DNA from: Diplonema japonicum
Lineage: Eukaryota > Euglenozoa > Diplonemea > Diplonemida > Diplonemidae
DNA: 55,000 nt
Direction of reading: 5' to 3'
NCBI GenBank assembly: GCA_964019335.1
Contig: OZ025727.1
Span: 1-55,000 of the forward strand
Under the pieces are notes generated by a model. It saw nothing but the letters and a program-made list of their open reading frames with translations, was not told the origin of the DNA and made no database searches. This document shows positions 20,533 through 31,222 of the stretch, piece by piece (position 1 is the stretch's first letter; the number at the start of each line of letters is the position of its first letter). Both the position numbers and the translations under genes were made by a program.

Positions 20533-21826
20533 CCATCTACCAACGGACCATTTTTGCCCACCAGGGGGTAAATTTTCAAAACTTCAAAAAAAAAGCTATT
20601 CTAGCGCAACGCCGGGGCTATATGCCCCCGGAAATGCCTCCAGATGTCCCAATTCTAGAGAGAGAGTGCCCACATCAGGGTCCACCCCCACAACATTGTC
20701 AAAAATATCGTTCCTGAAGTGCCCGAGAGGGGGTACAAAAAACAAGTCAAAAAAAATCGACTGTAAAATTCAATAAAAAGCTATTTAAGGCCTTCTTGAC
20801 GCGGTTCGTATGTGCCCCAGGGCTGGGGGACTTCTTTTTTGACCCCGGGAGGGGTTTCTGGGGGGTATACCCGGCAAGGTGGTAGTCTTTGAAGCACGGA
20901 GTCACACAAAGTTGTACCAAGCAGGCTGAACACTGAAATAGGGGTCTTTTCGACTTGCAATGCTTGCACCGCACGTTGCACTACTTTTTCGGGGAAATGG
21001 TCCCAGAAGGTACTGTCACGGCGCATTGGGGTCTCAGAGCACTCGTTCTGTGTTTCGGGGCATGGTATTGGGGCAGCCTGCTCTGTAGTTGACTTTATCT
21101 GTTGTTTAGACTGCCTCCCTAGTAGCCCTTCGATGACTGCCTCTTTGAAAGGCGTAAATCCACTGTCGTCGTCGGAAGGGGCCACTTTTAAGTCATAAGG
21201 GTGCGTTTATGCATCACCCAGCGTCGGTTCCGCCCATTGTGGTGTTGTAAATATGCACTTGGTGGGGGGCGGGATGTCCTTTCCGGCTTTCATTCTCTTT
21301 TGGCCGACACGTCAAATTCGACTTCACTGGAACATCCAACGTCGATAGAAAGCACACAGGCATGGTGTCATGCCACGTTGTGTTGCAAAGGATGCTCGCG
21401 TGCTGGTGGAACTGGGTGTCCCCACGGAATGCGCGTCCTTGGGCATGCGGCCTCGCTTCTTTGGGGCATCCATGATCTCCGGGAGGCCTTTGCGATAGAT
21501 AGAAGTCAGTACGCTTGTTTGTTTCGCTGTGGAAACACACATTTCCCAGAATAGTCAAAAAGCGGTCTCTTGACATGACGGTGGCGTACCCAGGGGTGTG
21601 GTTGAGAGGCGTGGAGCCTGTGCACCAGTAATCAGAGAAGCAGCATCGAGATCCAGGGAGACACCTTTTTTAGCCGCATTTGCCACATTGTTCGAAGTTA
21701 TGACCCGAATAACGTATGGCGTTGAGCCTTTGATGTCAAAACAGGGTCCACAAGGATTCCGATCTTCACGAAACCGGATGCCTTCCAACTGCTCCGGCTT
21801 TGCCGTAGACGCTCGTTGGTAGATGG
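20533..21826 (-). mobile_element. Decayed piggyBac-type transposon B
   Basis: Ends are inverted copies of CCATCTACCAACG, flanked by TTAA (20529-20532 and 21827-21830), 1294 bp apart. The minus strand carries piggyBac transposase pieces in different frames. MSRDRFLTILGN (21576 region) matches the block before the catalytic core, and HIYNTTMGGTDAG (ending near 21214) matches the YNxxMGGVD block. The C-terminal Cys/His finger RCKHC ... CSACLVQLCVTPCFKDYH lies near 20974-20880. The first two catalytic Asp blocks are missing, so the element has an internal deletion plus frameshifts and cannot encode a working transposase. Confidence 0.8.
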
Positions 21827-21891
21827 TTAAAAATATTTTTCCAAGTCAAAAGGACTGGTTGGAGGTGTCAAATTTTGAAGCTTTCTCTTTT

Positions 21892-21931
<40 letters not shown>

Positions 21932-22116
21932 AGAGCTCGGACAGGGTACCGGTCCATCTATCTCGCAACAAAGTAGGAATAGAAGGAGAAAAAGAAAAGC
22001 TTGCTGACCCCAAGGTTGGTGGGGAAAGGAAATTTAGAAAATCTCTGACCCACTAATAAAAAAGATGTTTTTTCTTGGGGGGGGAGGTTTTTTTCTCTTA
22101 AATCTTTTTATCTTAA

Positions 22117-23877
22117 CCCATAACACTCCAAGGCGCAAATATTTGTCGTTTTGAAAAATCGTTTTTTTCTCTAAGTACTTTTTCGTCCCCACGACCCCTG
22201 GATCTCCAAGAACGACTATAGCGAGGAGTTATTTTTAACTGCAATTCATCACTTTACCTTGTTATCCACCCACCAAGTGGGTCCCAAATCCGAGTAGATA
22301 GGCTAAAAACGAAAAATAACGGGTGTGCATACTGTGCCCAAATTGTTCCCAAAAAACGCAAAGGTAAAGCCAAAACAGCTACGGACGAGGTCCAACCTTC
22401 ATGGGTAAGGGAGTTGGTACCCATAGAGACCATAAAATAGGCCAGTGGGGAGAAAAAAAGCTGTCCCGTGGTACGCAGCAACCTGACGACGCAAAATGGT
22501 TATTCCTTCGGTTTTTTTATAAGAAGCTAACAGACGTCATCCAAGAAGAGACAAACAAGCAAAAGGGCGCTGAGATTGATAAAATTTCGACCCAGGACTC
22601 CACCGCTTACTCGGATTGAGCATTGCGATGGGTTTACGGCGTGCCCAGAATCAGCAGTCGTATTGGTCCACAAAATCCCCCTTTTCAGTAACACGATGCC
22701 CAGGAGACGCTGCTGGAAAATCAAAAGTAGCCTCCACTTCACTCACACAGAAGAGTCAAACGGTGATGTGTTGTGAAGATACGAGGGTTTCTGGACAGAA
22801 TTAGTGACAAGTGGGCAAAAGCAGCAGTACCAGGAAAATAATTAAGCATTGACGAGACACTCGTACCTTCACGGGGCAATTGGGGGCTGCGGGTCTACTG
22901 TCCTTTCAAGCGTAAAAGATATGGCATAAAAATCTACTGCCTAAACTGCGTGAGCACGGGTTATCTTTTGCGTTTTCACATCCACGCCACCAAAATCGAG
23001 GGGCACGCACTTGAAGATTTCAGTGTTGTGGAAAAAGCGGGGCTGGGGTTAACAGAGCCTTTCCGGGGAAATGACAACACGGTAGCTTGCGATAGCTACT
23101 TTTCGACTGTGGGTCTGGCCGAAGCCCTGTGAAAGAACTGTGAGGGGCTTGCATTTCGTTGGGTGTTGCGGACTCTTCTGGTGGACCCTAGAAGTGACAA
23201 TAGTTAACTGCCATGCACTTCAAATAAAATATGGTTCAGGGATGCCAAAGAGATACACAACCCTGGCTGCTTTAAAGAGCGCTTTCGAGAGAGCCTAATT
23301 TGATGGGTCCAGCGTTGCAAAAGCACCACTCCCGGCACCCAACTAGTGGTGCACACACACCCGATACCCCAGATTACACCAAACGTGACCGCTAGCCACT
23401 CAAAGGGGGCACCTCCAGGGTCTGCAGGTTGAAAGAATGCACAAAACGCACAATCTACAAGTGCTACACCTGAAACCAACACCTCTGTCCAAATAAGTGC
23501 TTTTTTCGTACCACTCCATCACCCCAAAAAGGCCTCTTGACGATTTCGAGGCCGATATTCCACCCGCAAATAGGCACTTCTCTCGGTCTGAGACATCTGA
23601 GGGGTCCTGATGCTGCCTTTTTTGTCCCAGGATGCTCAATTTACACCCCCCCGTGCACAACCCATTTTGACATGGTCGTTTTTGAGCACCCTACGGCCAT
23701 TCAACTCTTCATCCCCTTTGTATTTTTATTAATTTTTGAACTTTTTTTTTAATTTTCCTGGTCCAAAAAACCCGTTTTACCTGCAAACGGGGGTTGAATG
23801 CTGCCATTTTCCCCCTCAAATTATGAAAAGGAGCAAAAAAGGGACCCCTATGTAGATAGGCCCCGGAGTGTTATGGG
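22117..23877 (+). mobile_element. Decayed piggyBac-type transposon A
   Basis: Perfect 13-bp terminal inverted repeats CCCATAACACTCC, flanked by TTAA at 22113-22116 and 23878-23881. Plus-strand transposase pieces occur in the family order: FFYKKLTDVIQEETN (about 22510-22560), a block with MPRRRCWKIKSSLHF (about 22695-22745), LSIDET ... YGIKIYCLNCVSTGY with the first catalytic Asp (about 22843-22965), VACDSYFSTVGLAEAL with the second (about 23085-23130), and a C-terminal finger ECTKRTIYKCYT ... HLCPNKCF (about 23440-23500). Stop codons and frame changes interrupt it. The terminal repeats differ from element B, so it is a second family. Confidence 0.85.
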
Positions 23878-23881
23878 TTAA

Positions 23882-24223
23882 TGAGATTTATTTCAAGAGG
23901 TAACATAAATTTTTCATTGATACGTGGATGATGGTGGCGTTCGTTTTACTCCTCAGTCTTTCTTCGTTGGTCGTAAGAAAACAAAAAAAAAAAAAGTAGT
24001 ACCCAGACGCTACCTGCAGAGAGATACGCCAGTTACAAATCGCGAGTAAATAGCCACTCGAACCGAGAAGGGGAGGGAGGGTTTGAAATAAATGTTAGAG
24101 CCTCTGACCCACCCGTGAACGGTGATTCCTCTTTTTTTTTTTTTTTTAAATCGGCTACAACTCCTGATGACCTCAGTCTATGTAGCCCGAACCGTTTTGC
24201 CCTTTTTCTGCAAAAATAAAGAA
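23882..24223. other. Gene-free intergenic DNA
   Basis: No ORF or repeat recognised apart from short A and T runs. Confidence 0.5.
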
Positions 24224-24445
24224 AGAAATATGACTTTGGTTGCTTCATAAACCGCCTGGCGTACGAGCAACTTCTTAACCGCGCTAGCGGATGTTGCTAC
24301 CCTTCTGTGCTGAAGGATGCATCGCTGCGGGAAGGGTGGACTGCGTTCTGGTAGGTTGTTGTGCTCTGTAGTCAGGCACGAAGGGGTCGGACCACTCTTT
24401 TCTCTGTGCAGTCGGTACTGCGCATTGTCTTTCAAGTATTTCGCA
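24224..24445. repeat. 222-bp dispersed repeat, copy 1
   Basis: Almost identical to 30273-30493 (a few substitutions or one-base indels). Boundaries are sharp: it starts AGAAATATGACTTTGG and ends AAGTATTTCGCA. The inner part GCAAC ... CCGC-GCTA-GCGG ... GTTGC can fold. No poly(A) tail or target duplication was evident. A recently dispersed short element, perhaps a SINE. Confidence 0.75.
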
Positions 24446-25457
24446 CAAAGAAAAAAGAGGAAGAAAAAGAGGGGAAAAAAAGAGAGAGAAAAAAAAACCC
24501 CCCCTCAGACACAAGCGGCTCTTTCCAAAACAGTGATGAAAGAAAAAAAATAGGAGGGGGGGGGAAAAAAAAAAGAAGGGTTTAGACACATTTTGTAGAA
24601 TTTTGAAACAAAAATATCTCGCGTTCAAAAGAAAAAGAAGAAAAAAAAACTAACATTTCAGTGTGCATTGGGGGTGCTCACCGTTCAAGAAATTCTCACT
24701 ATAATCAGTCGCCGTTTTCTGCGATTTCTGTCTGGTACCTGCGGCGTGGAAGAAAGGGAGAAAAATAAATAAAACTATTCTAACCAGCCTCCCCGCGCTC
24801 AAAAAAAAAAGAGAAAAAAGAGAAAAAAAAAGAGGAGGACAGCAGGCTACCTACAGAGAGAATTTCATAGGACAAACAATTACACTAGTCTTAAGGCTGC
24901 AGCCAAGTAGGTGTGGACGACAGCTTTAAAAACCTTGACAAGGTTAAGATGTCCCTGTCCCTCCTGCCTATTCCAAGCTGTTGTGGCCATGGGTTGGCAA
25001 TAGGTGGCAGGGGTTTATTACAAAAACAAAGCGATGTGGGGGGGGGGGGGGGGTAGATAAAAATTTATAACGTACCATAGTTCTCTCTGCTTCCCTGAAA
25101 GAAGTAAGAAGAAGAAAAGAAATTCATTTTCGCAACCTACTGACCAGGGTCGAAATTTCGTAATGTGAGTCCGTCCACAGGAAGTGTGCACTTTTGAATA
25201 CAAAGTGAGACGGCTGCGACTTGCGCAGCACTCACGTGATGATCACGGGGACCTGGATGCTGATGCCTCATCGTTATATGAAAAACCCTGGTTTGACAAC
25301 TTACTGTGGACGGACTGCCGAGCAAAGAAAAGAAGAAAGGGAGGAATCGAAGGGATTTAAGAAAAAGAGTTCGATGTAGGGGGGGGGGGGGGGGGGGATA
25401 ATAGTTTTAAAAACTTGTCATCTCGTTGGTTCCTATTGTGTGTGTTTTTTTTCTTTT

Positions 25458-25492
<35 letters not shown>

Positions 25493-25795
25493 GGTTTATT
25501 AGAGCAAAGAAACGAGGAAGAAGAAAAAAAAAGAAGAAAAAAAAATGAAGACAAGTTTCTAGTTATCATTTTTTTTTTTTGATGAGAAGACCTCCTTGCT
25601 TGGCTTTAAAAAAAAAAAAAAAAAGAAGAAAAAAGACAAAAAAGGATGACAAGTTTCTAGTTATCATTTTCTTTTTGAATACTGGATTTGCGATTATTAT
25701 GTACTATGAAAAGTCCCAAATTGCCTCACACGGTTTTGCGGAATCGTCGTAATAAACGTTAAGATTAGTGCGAGACAAAGGAAGCCGGGGCTGTG
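24446..25795. other. Gene-free DNA with homopolymers
   Basis: Contains poly(G) at 25039-25052 and 25379-25397, a long T tract near 25460-25488, and two copies of GACAAGTTTCTAGTTATCAT (25550 and 25650 regions). No gene. Confidence 0.55.
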
Positions 25796-25910
25796 GCTGT
25801 GGCTTCTTCCGCGTTCCGCGTCGTGTCCTTAATGCGCAGTGCAGCTCAACCCAGCCGGGGCACCCCAGGTAACCAAGATTTTGCGCTTGTGCAATTTGCT
25901 GCCTATTAAT
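25796..25910 (+). repeat. Retroposon leader fragment
   Basis: About 115 bp resembling 41306-41425, sharing GCGTTCCGCGTCGTGTCC and, further on, GGTAACCAAGATT and TTTGCTGCCT. It is a 5' fragment of the retroposon family also seen at 4370-3381. Confidence 0.6.
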
Positions 25911-26425
25911 GCGGGATATGGAAACTTCAAAATAGGGGCACAGAATTTAGCCCTGTATTGCCTTGATACCTTCTTACACCCCAATGTGGTTCTGAGAGCT
26001 TTTCACCCAACAGAACTGAGCGGGGGGGGGGGGGGGGGGGGGGGGGTTAGATACACTTCTTCTTATTTTCTTTTCGTCAGAAAAGTTTCACAGTGTGCCC
26101 CAAAAAAATCCGAATAGGTACATAAACCTTCGCAGTACATAATAATCTCAAAATCCTGTAAGTTTTTCTCGCTCTTTTTTTTATTTTTGAAAAAGAGTTT
26201 TCCGGAGCGAGATGCAACACACAGGGCCGCAACAGGAGAGTGGTCAAAAAAGAAATGACGATCGCAAAACTGCTGACCCTCGGCACCCCCCTTTTTTTTT
26301 TCTTCTCTCTTTTTTTTTTTTTAAGAGAGGGTAAGGGGGGGAAACAACTCCCTCCGTCGAAAAGAGATACAACAACAAAAAGGAGGGGGGGGGGGGGGGG
26401 GGGGGGGGGAAGCTCCCTCCCAGCT
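25911..26425. other. Intergenic DNA with two poly(G) runs
   Basis: Runs of about 24 G at 26022-26046 and about 26 G at 26384-26409. On the sense strand these are poly(C) tracts, the second only 16 nt after the cyclase stop codon. Confidence 0.6.
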
Positions 26426-28849
26426 CTACATCCTCAAAGGGTTCTGCAGTTGATACCACTCTGGAGGCGGGTCTTCAGGCGTGATGCGCAATCCGCAGTA
26501 AGAAGGTACCGGCAGCACCAACCGTTTCTCCATTATTTTAATAACCTTGGGGAGCATGGGGTCAGTGGCTGACATGCTGTGCAGGAGGTGAAGATCACCA
26601 GAGAAGAAAACATCCTTGTAGTAATCCGACCACTCCACAGGTATGGGGCCGTCAAAGAGATCCCAGACCCCGTGGGATGAAGAGAAGGTTGACATGTTCA
26701 CCTCGTAAACAGAAACACCATCCCAGTCATCAATCGGACGGGTGTGCTGGCTGAGAGAAGGATCGAAAGCAGCGCATTGGTTACCAGCAACGAGACACGG
26801 TGTAAGTAAAATCTTTGCAGACTCTGACAAGCCCACAGCAAGCTCCACAACGTCGGAGATCACAGTGAACAGTTTTTGCCGTTTGCTCCCCAAGGCACCG
26901 TGCACAGCTGACCCTGTGGCGATGCCGCACCAATTGTGTCCACGCCATACAGTTGCCCCAAGCGATTTAAACAAAGCCGAAGCAAAGTTCATAGATTGCG
27001 ACACATGCATTGCACACGGTTTGCTGGCGTTCCAAGAGACGGATATCCAGCCGCTCAAGAGCGACCCCACCAGCCCTTCAGAACGGTCCACACATTCTGT
27101 TATAATCGATAACAACTTATTAGCAGTTGGTGACGCTTCCTCGCACCGCTGCATGACACCAAAATCAATCTTCAGCACCGCAATGCTGCACACGGCATGC
27201 GCTAGCTTGTTGTCGTTGACAGGGCCCACCAGATACCGAAGCGACGGGATCGAAGAGACGGACTGCTCCACAGGCAGAAGCGTGTGCAGTTGTTGTCTGC
27301 GGTTCTCGAATAATAGAAGCATCTCGGGCTGCCGTCCCTCAAGCTTCCTCGGTAGGACAAGGTGCAGCACCGTGTCGCCGAGCCCCTTCAAATCCCACGT
27401 CCCTATGCCGACGATGAACGGATTTTCTAAATCTATTAAATCTGTCGGGGTAAGGCTGCTCAAGACACTATCCGTAATGGCGATGGCGCCGCCGACAGAG
27501 GCATTTTCAACCCTCGCTGCCTTGTTCACCACGGGGCCCAGATAGTCGGCTCGTCGTGTCACCGGATTCATTTCAAATTTTGGGACACCTGTGTGTATGC
27601 CTATCCGGACGCGGAGCCCGTTCCAGCAATCCATTGCCGTGCACAAAGGGTATTCCAGCAACCCTTCCGGCCAGGTGTTTTCATACAGCCTGACCTGAGC
27701 TGTCAGGCTGAACATCATAGCGTCCTTTGCCGTGTCGAAGGCCACCATGAAGGCATCGCCTATCGTCTTCACCTCATACCCGTCTGACTCGTGAATGGCT
27801 TGGCGCATGACTGTGTTGTGATCGTGCATCGCCTCCCTCATGAAGGTGGGGTACCCCTCCCAGATGTCTGTTGATGCCTGGATGTCGGTGAAAACGATTG
27901 TGCAGGGACCACCGTTGGAGCATGGGGGGTTGAGCCTCGGCGGCATGGGAGAGTAGTCACTTCGAAGTGTGCTGAAGAGTGCCTCAGGGAGGTATGGTTT
28001 GTATAATTTCAGATTGCCCAGAAGCGTGCGGAATGCAACGGACAGCTCGTCCTGGTTCGACCCCACGAGCCGCGAGGCTGTGTCTAGGTCAAACCTCGCC
28101 AACGCTGATGCGATCTGCTCCGCGAGAACCACAGAGGCGGCTGACTTTTCCTGCTCATCCCGCATGCCAAACGCGAATTTTCGCGTCATCGTAAAGTCCA
28201 ACAGCAACACCAAGCACCTTATGAACATCACCGTTATAGTCCAGTTCAAATCTTCGGTGGGTCTCGGATGTATGTCCCCAACCCAGCTCGAAGGGACCGA
28301 CTCATAGAGCCCCAAACCCACACCTTCCTCAACCGTTTTGATCATTACGTATATGGTCGCCATGGTGCATGCTATGTAAGCTGCCATGGGTCGGCAATTT
28401 GTTAAAAGTAGCCCGTCCATCAAGAGGACGACCAAGGACCACATGTCTTCTCGTCCGAAGCCGAAGAAGTCGCCGACGATGGCCATTAGGAACCCGCCCG
28501 AAAGCAGCGCCACCTCGAGGAGGAGCAAGGGGATGGATTTGGTGGCGACCGAGTAAGAGGCAACCACGACGCCGATCATAGCACGGATGGTGTTCAGGAT
28601 GAACCAAAACCACTTTCCTTCATAGGCCCTCACGAGCGCGAAGCCGAACTGGTTGATGATGATAATTACTGTGAGTGGGAAAATAACGTTTTTTCTAGTC
28701 CGTTCGATTGCCGTGTCTGTATCCTTCTCCACTGCACTCATAAACCATCGCCACACGGTAGTTCTCTTTTTCTCAAACGCCTGTCCACTGTGCAGTGAGC
28801 TCCCACCATGCGGGTCGCTGAAAGCGCCAACCGGTGGGGTCGGTGTCAT
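26426..28849 (-). CDS. Membrane class III nucleotidyl cyclase with second, degenerate cyclase domain
   Basis: 807 residues from the ATG at 28849 (an upstream GTG is in frame). Five or six membrane helices occupy about 50-222. A linker with FRTLLGNLKLYKPYLP follows (about 273-288), then a class III cyclase domain (about 314-500). Metal-binding Asp residues sit in FTDIQ (322) and TIGD (365), an adenine-type Lys precedes the latter (361), and NKAAR supplies the Asn and Arg. The block WNGLRVRIGIHTG is very close to trypanosomatid receptor adenylate cyclases. A second cyclase-fold region (about 530-690, GIATGSAVHGALGS) lacks the Asp residues and is probably regulatory. The likely reaction is ATP to cAMP at a membrane. 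No intron. Confidence 0.92.
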   Translation of the reverse strand: MTPTPPVGAFSDPHGGSSLHSGQAFEKKRTTVWRWFMSAVEKDTDTAIERTRKNVIFPLTVIIIINQFGFALVRAYEGKWFWFILNTIRAMIGVVVASYSVATKSIPLLLLEVALLSGGFLMAIVGDFFGFGREDMWSLVVLLMDGLLLTNCRPMAAYIACTMATIYVMIKTVEEGVGLGLYESVPSSWVGDIHPRPTEDLNWTITVMFIRCLVLLLDFTMTRKFAFGMRDEQEKSAASVVLAEQIASALARFDLDTASRLVGSNQDELSVAFRTLLGNLKLYKPYLPEALFSTLRSDYSPMPPRLNPPCSNGGPCTIVFTDIQASTDIWEGYPTFMREAMHDHNTVMRQAIHESDGYEVKTIGDAFMVAFDTAKDAMMFSLTAQVRLYENTWPEGLLEYPLCTAMDCWNGLRVRIGIHTGVPKFEMNPVTRRADYLGPVVNKAARVENASVGGAIAITDSVLSSLTPTDLIDLENPFIVGIGTWDLKGLGDTVLHLVLPRKLEGRQPEMLLLFENRRQQLHTLLPVEQSVSSIPSLRYLVGPVNDNKLAHAVCSIAVLKIDFGVMQRCEEASPTANKLLSIITECVDRSEGLVGSLLSGWISVSWNASKPCAMHVSQSMNFASALFKSLGATVWRGHNWCGIATGSAVHGALGSKRQKLFTVISDVVELAVGLSESAKILLTPCLVAGNQCAAFDPSLSQHTRPIDDWDGVSVYEVNMSTFSSSHGVWDLFDGPIPVEWSDYYKDVFFSGDLHLLHSMSATDPMLPKVIKIMEKRLVLPVPSYCGLRITPEDPPPEWYQLQNPLRM

Positions 28850-29989
28850 TGATGCTGGCCCCACCCACTCCCACTCCCACCCCCCTGTTTGTGGGTTTAG
28901 TATAAATGAAATTCATGCTTAAAGAAACAGATTGATATGGGTCAACGAAAAAGATAAGAGGAATGTACGGTTTCGGTCTACGTACTTTATCCCTCCTTCT
29001 TTCTTTTTTGTACCGGGGGATGGGGGCACGGGGAGGTCCAGCTTTCAGCAGTTTTTTTTTTCTCTTACAGCGTGCCCCGTTTTCCCCTGACAGAAAAGAA
29101 AAACAAAAAAAATGAGAGACTACAAATTCTCCTTGTTCCACTTTTCTTTGTCCCCCCCCCCCCCCTTTCTTCGTTTATTTTCCATTAAATATTGGAGTGC
29201 TAGCAAAAAAGAAAAAGGGAGAGAAGGGTAAAATGATGTTCTATCAAAGATTAACATAACAAGAGAAAAGAAAAAAGGGGCAGCATCCAAATCTAAGCGA
29301 ACAACTGACTTAACACAACAAACGGGGCGGGGGGCGGAAATCACATACACGATTTGCTTCAGATTACCTGCCCAGTGGCAGGCATGAGGCAGCGAACAAC
29401 ATAAAAAAAAAGAGGAAAGAGAAAAAACCCCAGTTCTCGTATCGCCAACCCCCCCATTGAATATTCACGCCTAAAAGTTGGGCAGCTTTGTCTTTTAAGC
29501 CAAAAGGCCCCATAGAAAGGTGATCATGAGGATTGAAAAAGAAAGGTAAGATTGGTACTTCGACTATTGGGCAAATAACTTGACATACATCAACATATAT
29601 ATAGAGAACACTGGAATGAATGTCAGTGAGGAGAAAGTGGTACAGTGGGATATGGTATCCCGCGACACACTGTGTTCCTCTTTTTGTCAGCGTGGAAGGG
29701 TTGCTGTTTTTTTTTTTTTTTTTTTTTTTTTTTCATTCTTTTATTCAGGACAGGAACACAAATTATTACCCTGAGGGCCTCGAGGCAAAGTATACTTGCG
29801 CAGTAAAAAGCTGCTGTAATATCTCTTAATTTCTCCCGGGAAAAAAAAGGGGTACCCCCCAAAAAAGAAAAAAAAAAAAAAAGGAAAAAAAAAACTGGCG
29901 TTCAAATCCAGGATACTAAAATTAGAATAAAAACGCTGTTTTTCCCGGACAGACATTAAAAGATATACAGTATTCTTTTATTTCGGTTT

Positions 29990-30024
<35 letters not shown>

Positions 30025-30272
30025 CAAATTAACATGCAAGTTCCCTGAGACGAAAGCCGCATGCCCTAAAAGGGAGGGGGTATGGTCAGTACTAGGTATC
30101 TCTCAGTTTCGGTCAAATCTCGCGACTCCTCCAGGTGCTGACCTCTTCAGGCGAGAGGCAGTACTTTTCCCGACCAGTCTTCGCGTTTGCTCTGTGGACA
30201 AGGCTATGGAAGAGCCAGGTCCTTAGCTCCCGCGGGGAAAAAAAAAACCCCGAAAAACTAATGGGGGGAAAA
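28850..30272. other. Gene-free intergenic DNA
   Basis: Long T run at 29706-29733, a 13-C run near 29152-29165, and other homopolymers. The ORFs are Phe or Lys runs. Nothing recognised. Confidence 0.55.
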
Positions 30273-30493
30273 AGAAATATGACTTTGGTTGCTTCATAAA
30301 CCGCCTGGCGTACGAGCAACTTCTTAACCGCGCTAGCGGATGTTGCTACCCTTCTGTGCTGAAGGATGCATGGCTGCGGGAGGGTGGACTGCGTTCTGGT
30401 AGGTTGTTGTGCTCTGTAGTCAGGCACGAAGGGGTCGGACCACTCTTTTCTCTGTGCAGTCAGTACTGCGCATTGTCTTTCAAGTATTTCGCA
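30273..30493. repeat. 222-bp dispersed repeat, copy 2
   Basis: Nearly identical to 24224-24445 in the same orientation, 6 kb apart, with unrelated flanks on both sides. This confirms the boundaries of the repeat. Confidence 0.75.
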
Positions 30494-31044
30494 AGAATAG
30501 CGAAAAACTGAAAATAGATTTCAGACTAGTGGAGGGCGGGGAGGGGAGGGAAGTCGGCCTAGCTGGCTCATTCTCGAAAGAAAAATATGGTGTGTGGAGG
30601 TAAAAAAAAAGGCCAGCACGCATGAAAACCCCCGAGAAACACTGGATAAGAGATAAAAAATAACGAAAAACTACTACACAGTGGCGGAGCCCGAAGGACG
30701 TAAAAAGAAGAAACCTTTTTTTCGAAAGGCTTCGTCGCTTGCCCAGTTAGATCCTTACGCTGTACTCGGATACAAAAAGAAAGAGAAGGAAAAAAAAGAT
30801 GTCTTTGAAGGGAACCTGCGGTATGTGACAGGATCGCCTTTAAAAGAAAAGAAAAGAAAAAGAGGAACTGGCCGTTGTTTGTACGTGCCGGGTAAAACCT
30901 GGAGAAGTTTGTCAACCCGAAACACGTTGCCAACGTTCCCCTTTTGTTTAGACAAGTCAAAGACTCGTTCTTGCAAAAAAAAAAAAAAAAAAAAAGAACA
31001 GCGTTGTTGTGCTACGATCTTCTTTTCTTTCTTTCATTATTTTT

Positions 31045-31080
<36 letters not shown>

Positions 31081-31222
31081 CGTATATCACGCAAACAGGA
31101 AAGAACATTTACCTTTTCTTGGTACCAGAAAGAAAGGTGGGAAGTTGGCATTAAAAACGCAAGCTCCATGGTGGCTCTCCAAAAATAGGTGAAACGGTGG
31201 GCTTTAAGGAAGTGATTTTCGC
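30494..31222. other. Gene-free intergenic DNA with hairpin motif copy 2
   Basis: GGGAACCTGCGGTATGTGAC followed by AGGATCGCCT at about 30808-30838 matches the motifs near 16952 and 41231. A T run of about 40 lies at 31040-31080. No gene. Confidence 0.5.

Noticed and set aside
24270-24330. tRNA-derived SINE promoter
   Set aside because: On the minus strand GCGCGGTTAAG resembles an A box, but no B box at proper distance; left as an untyped repeat.
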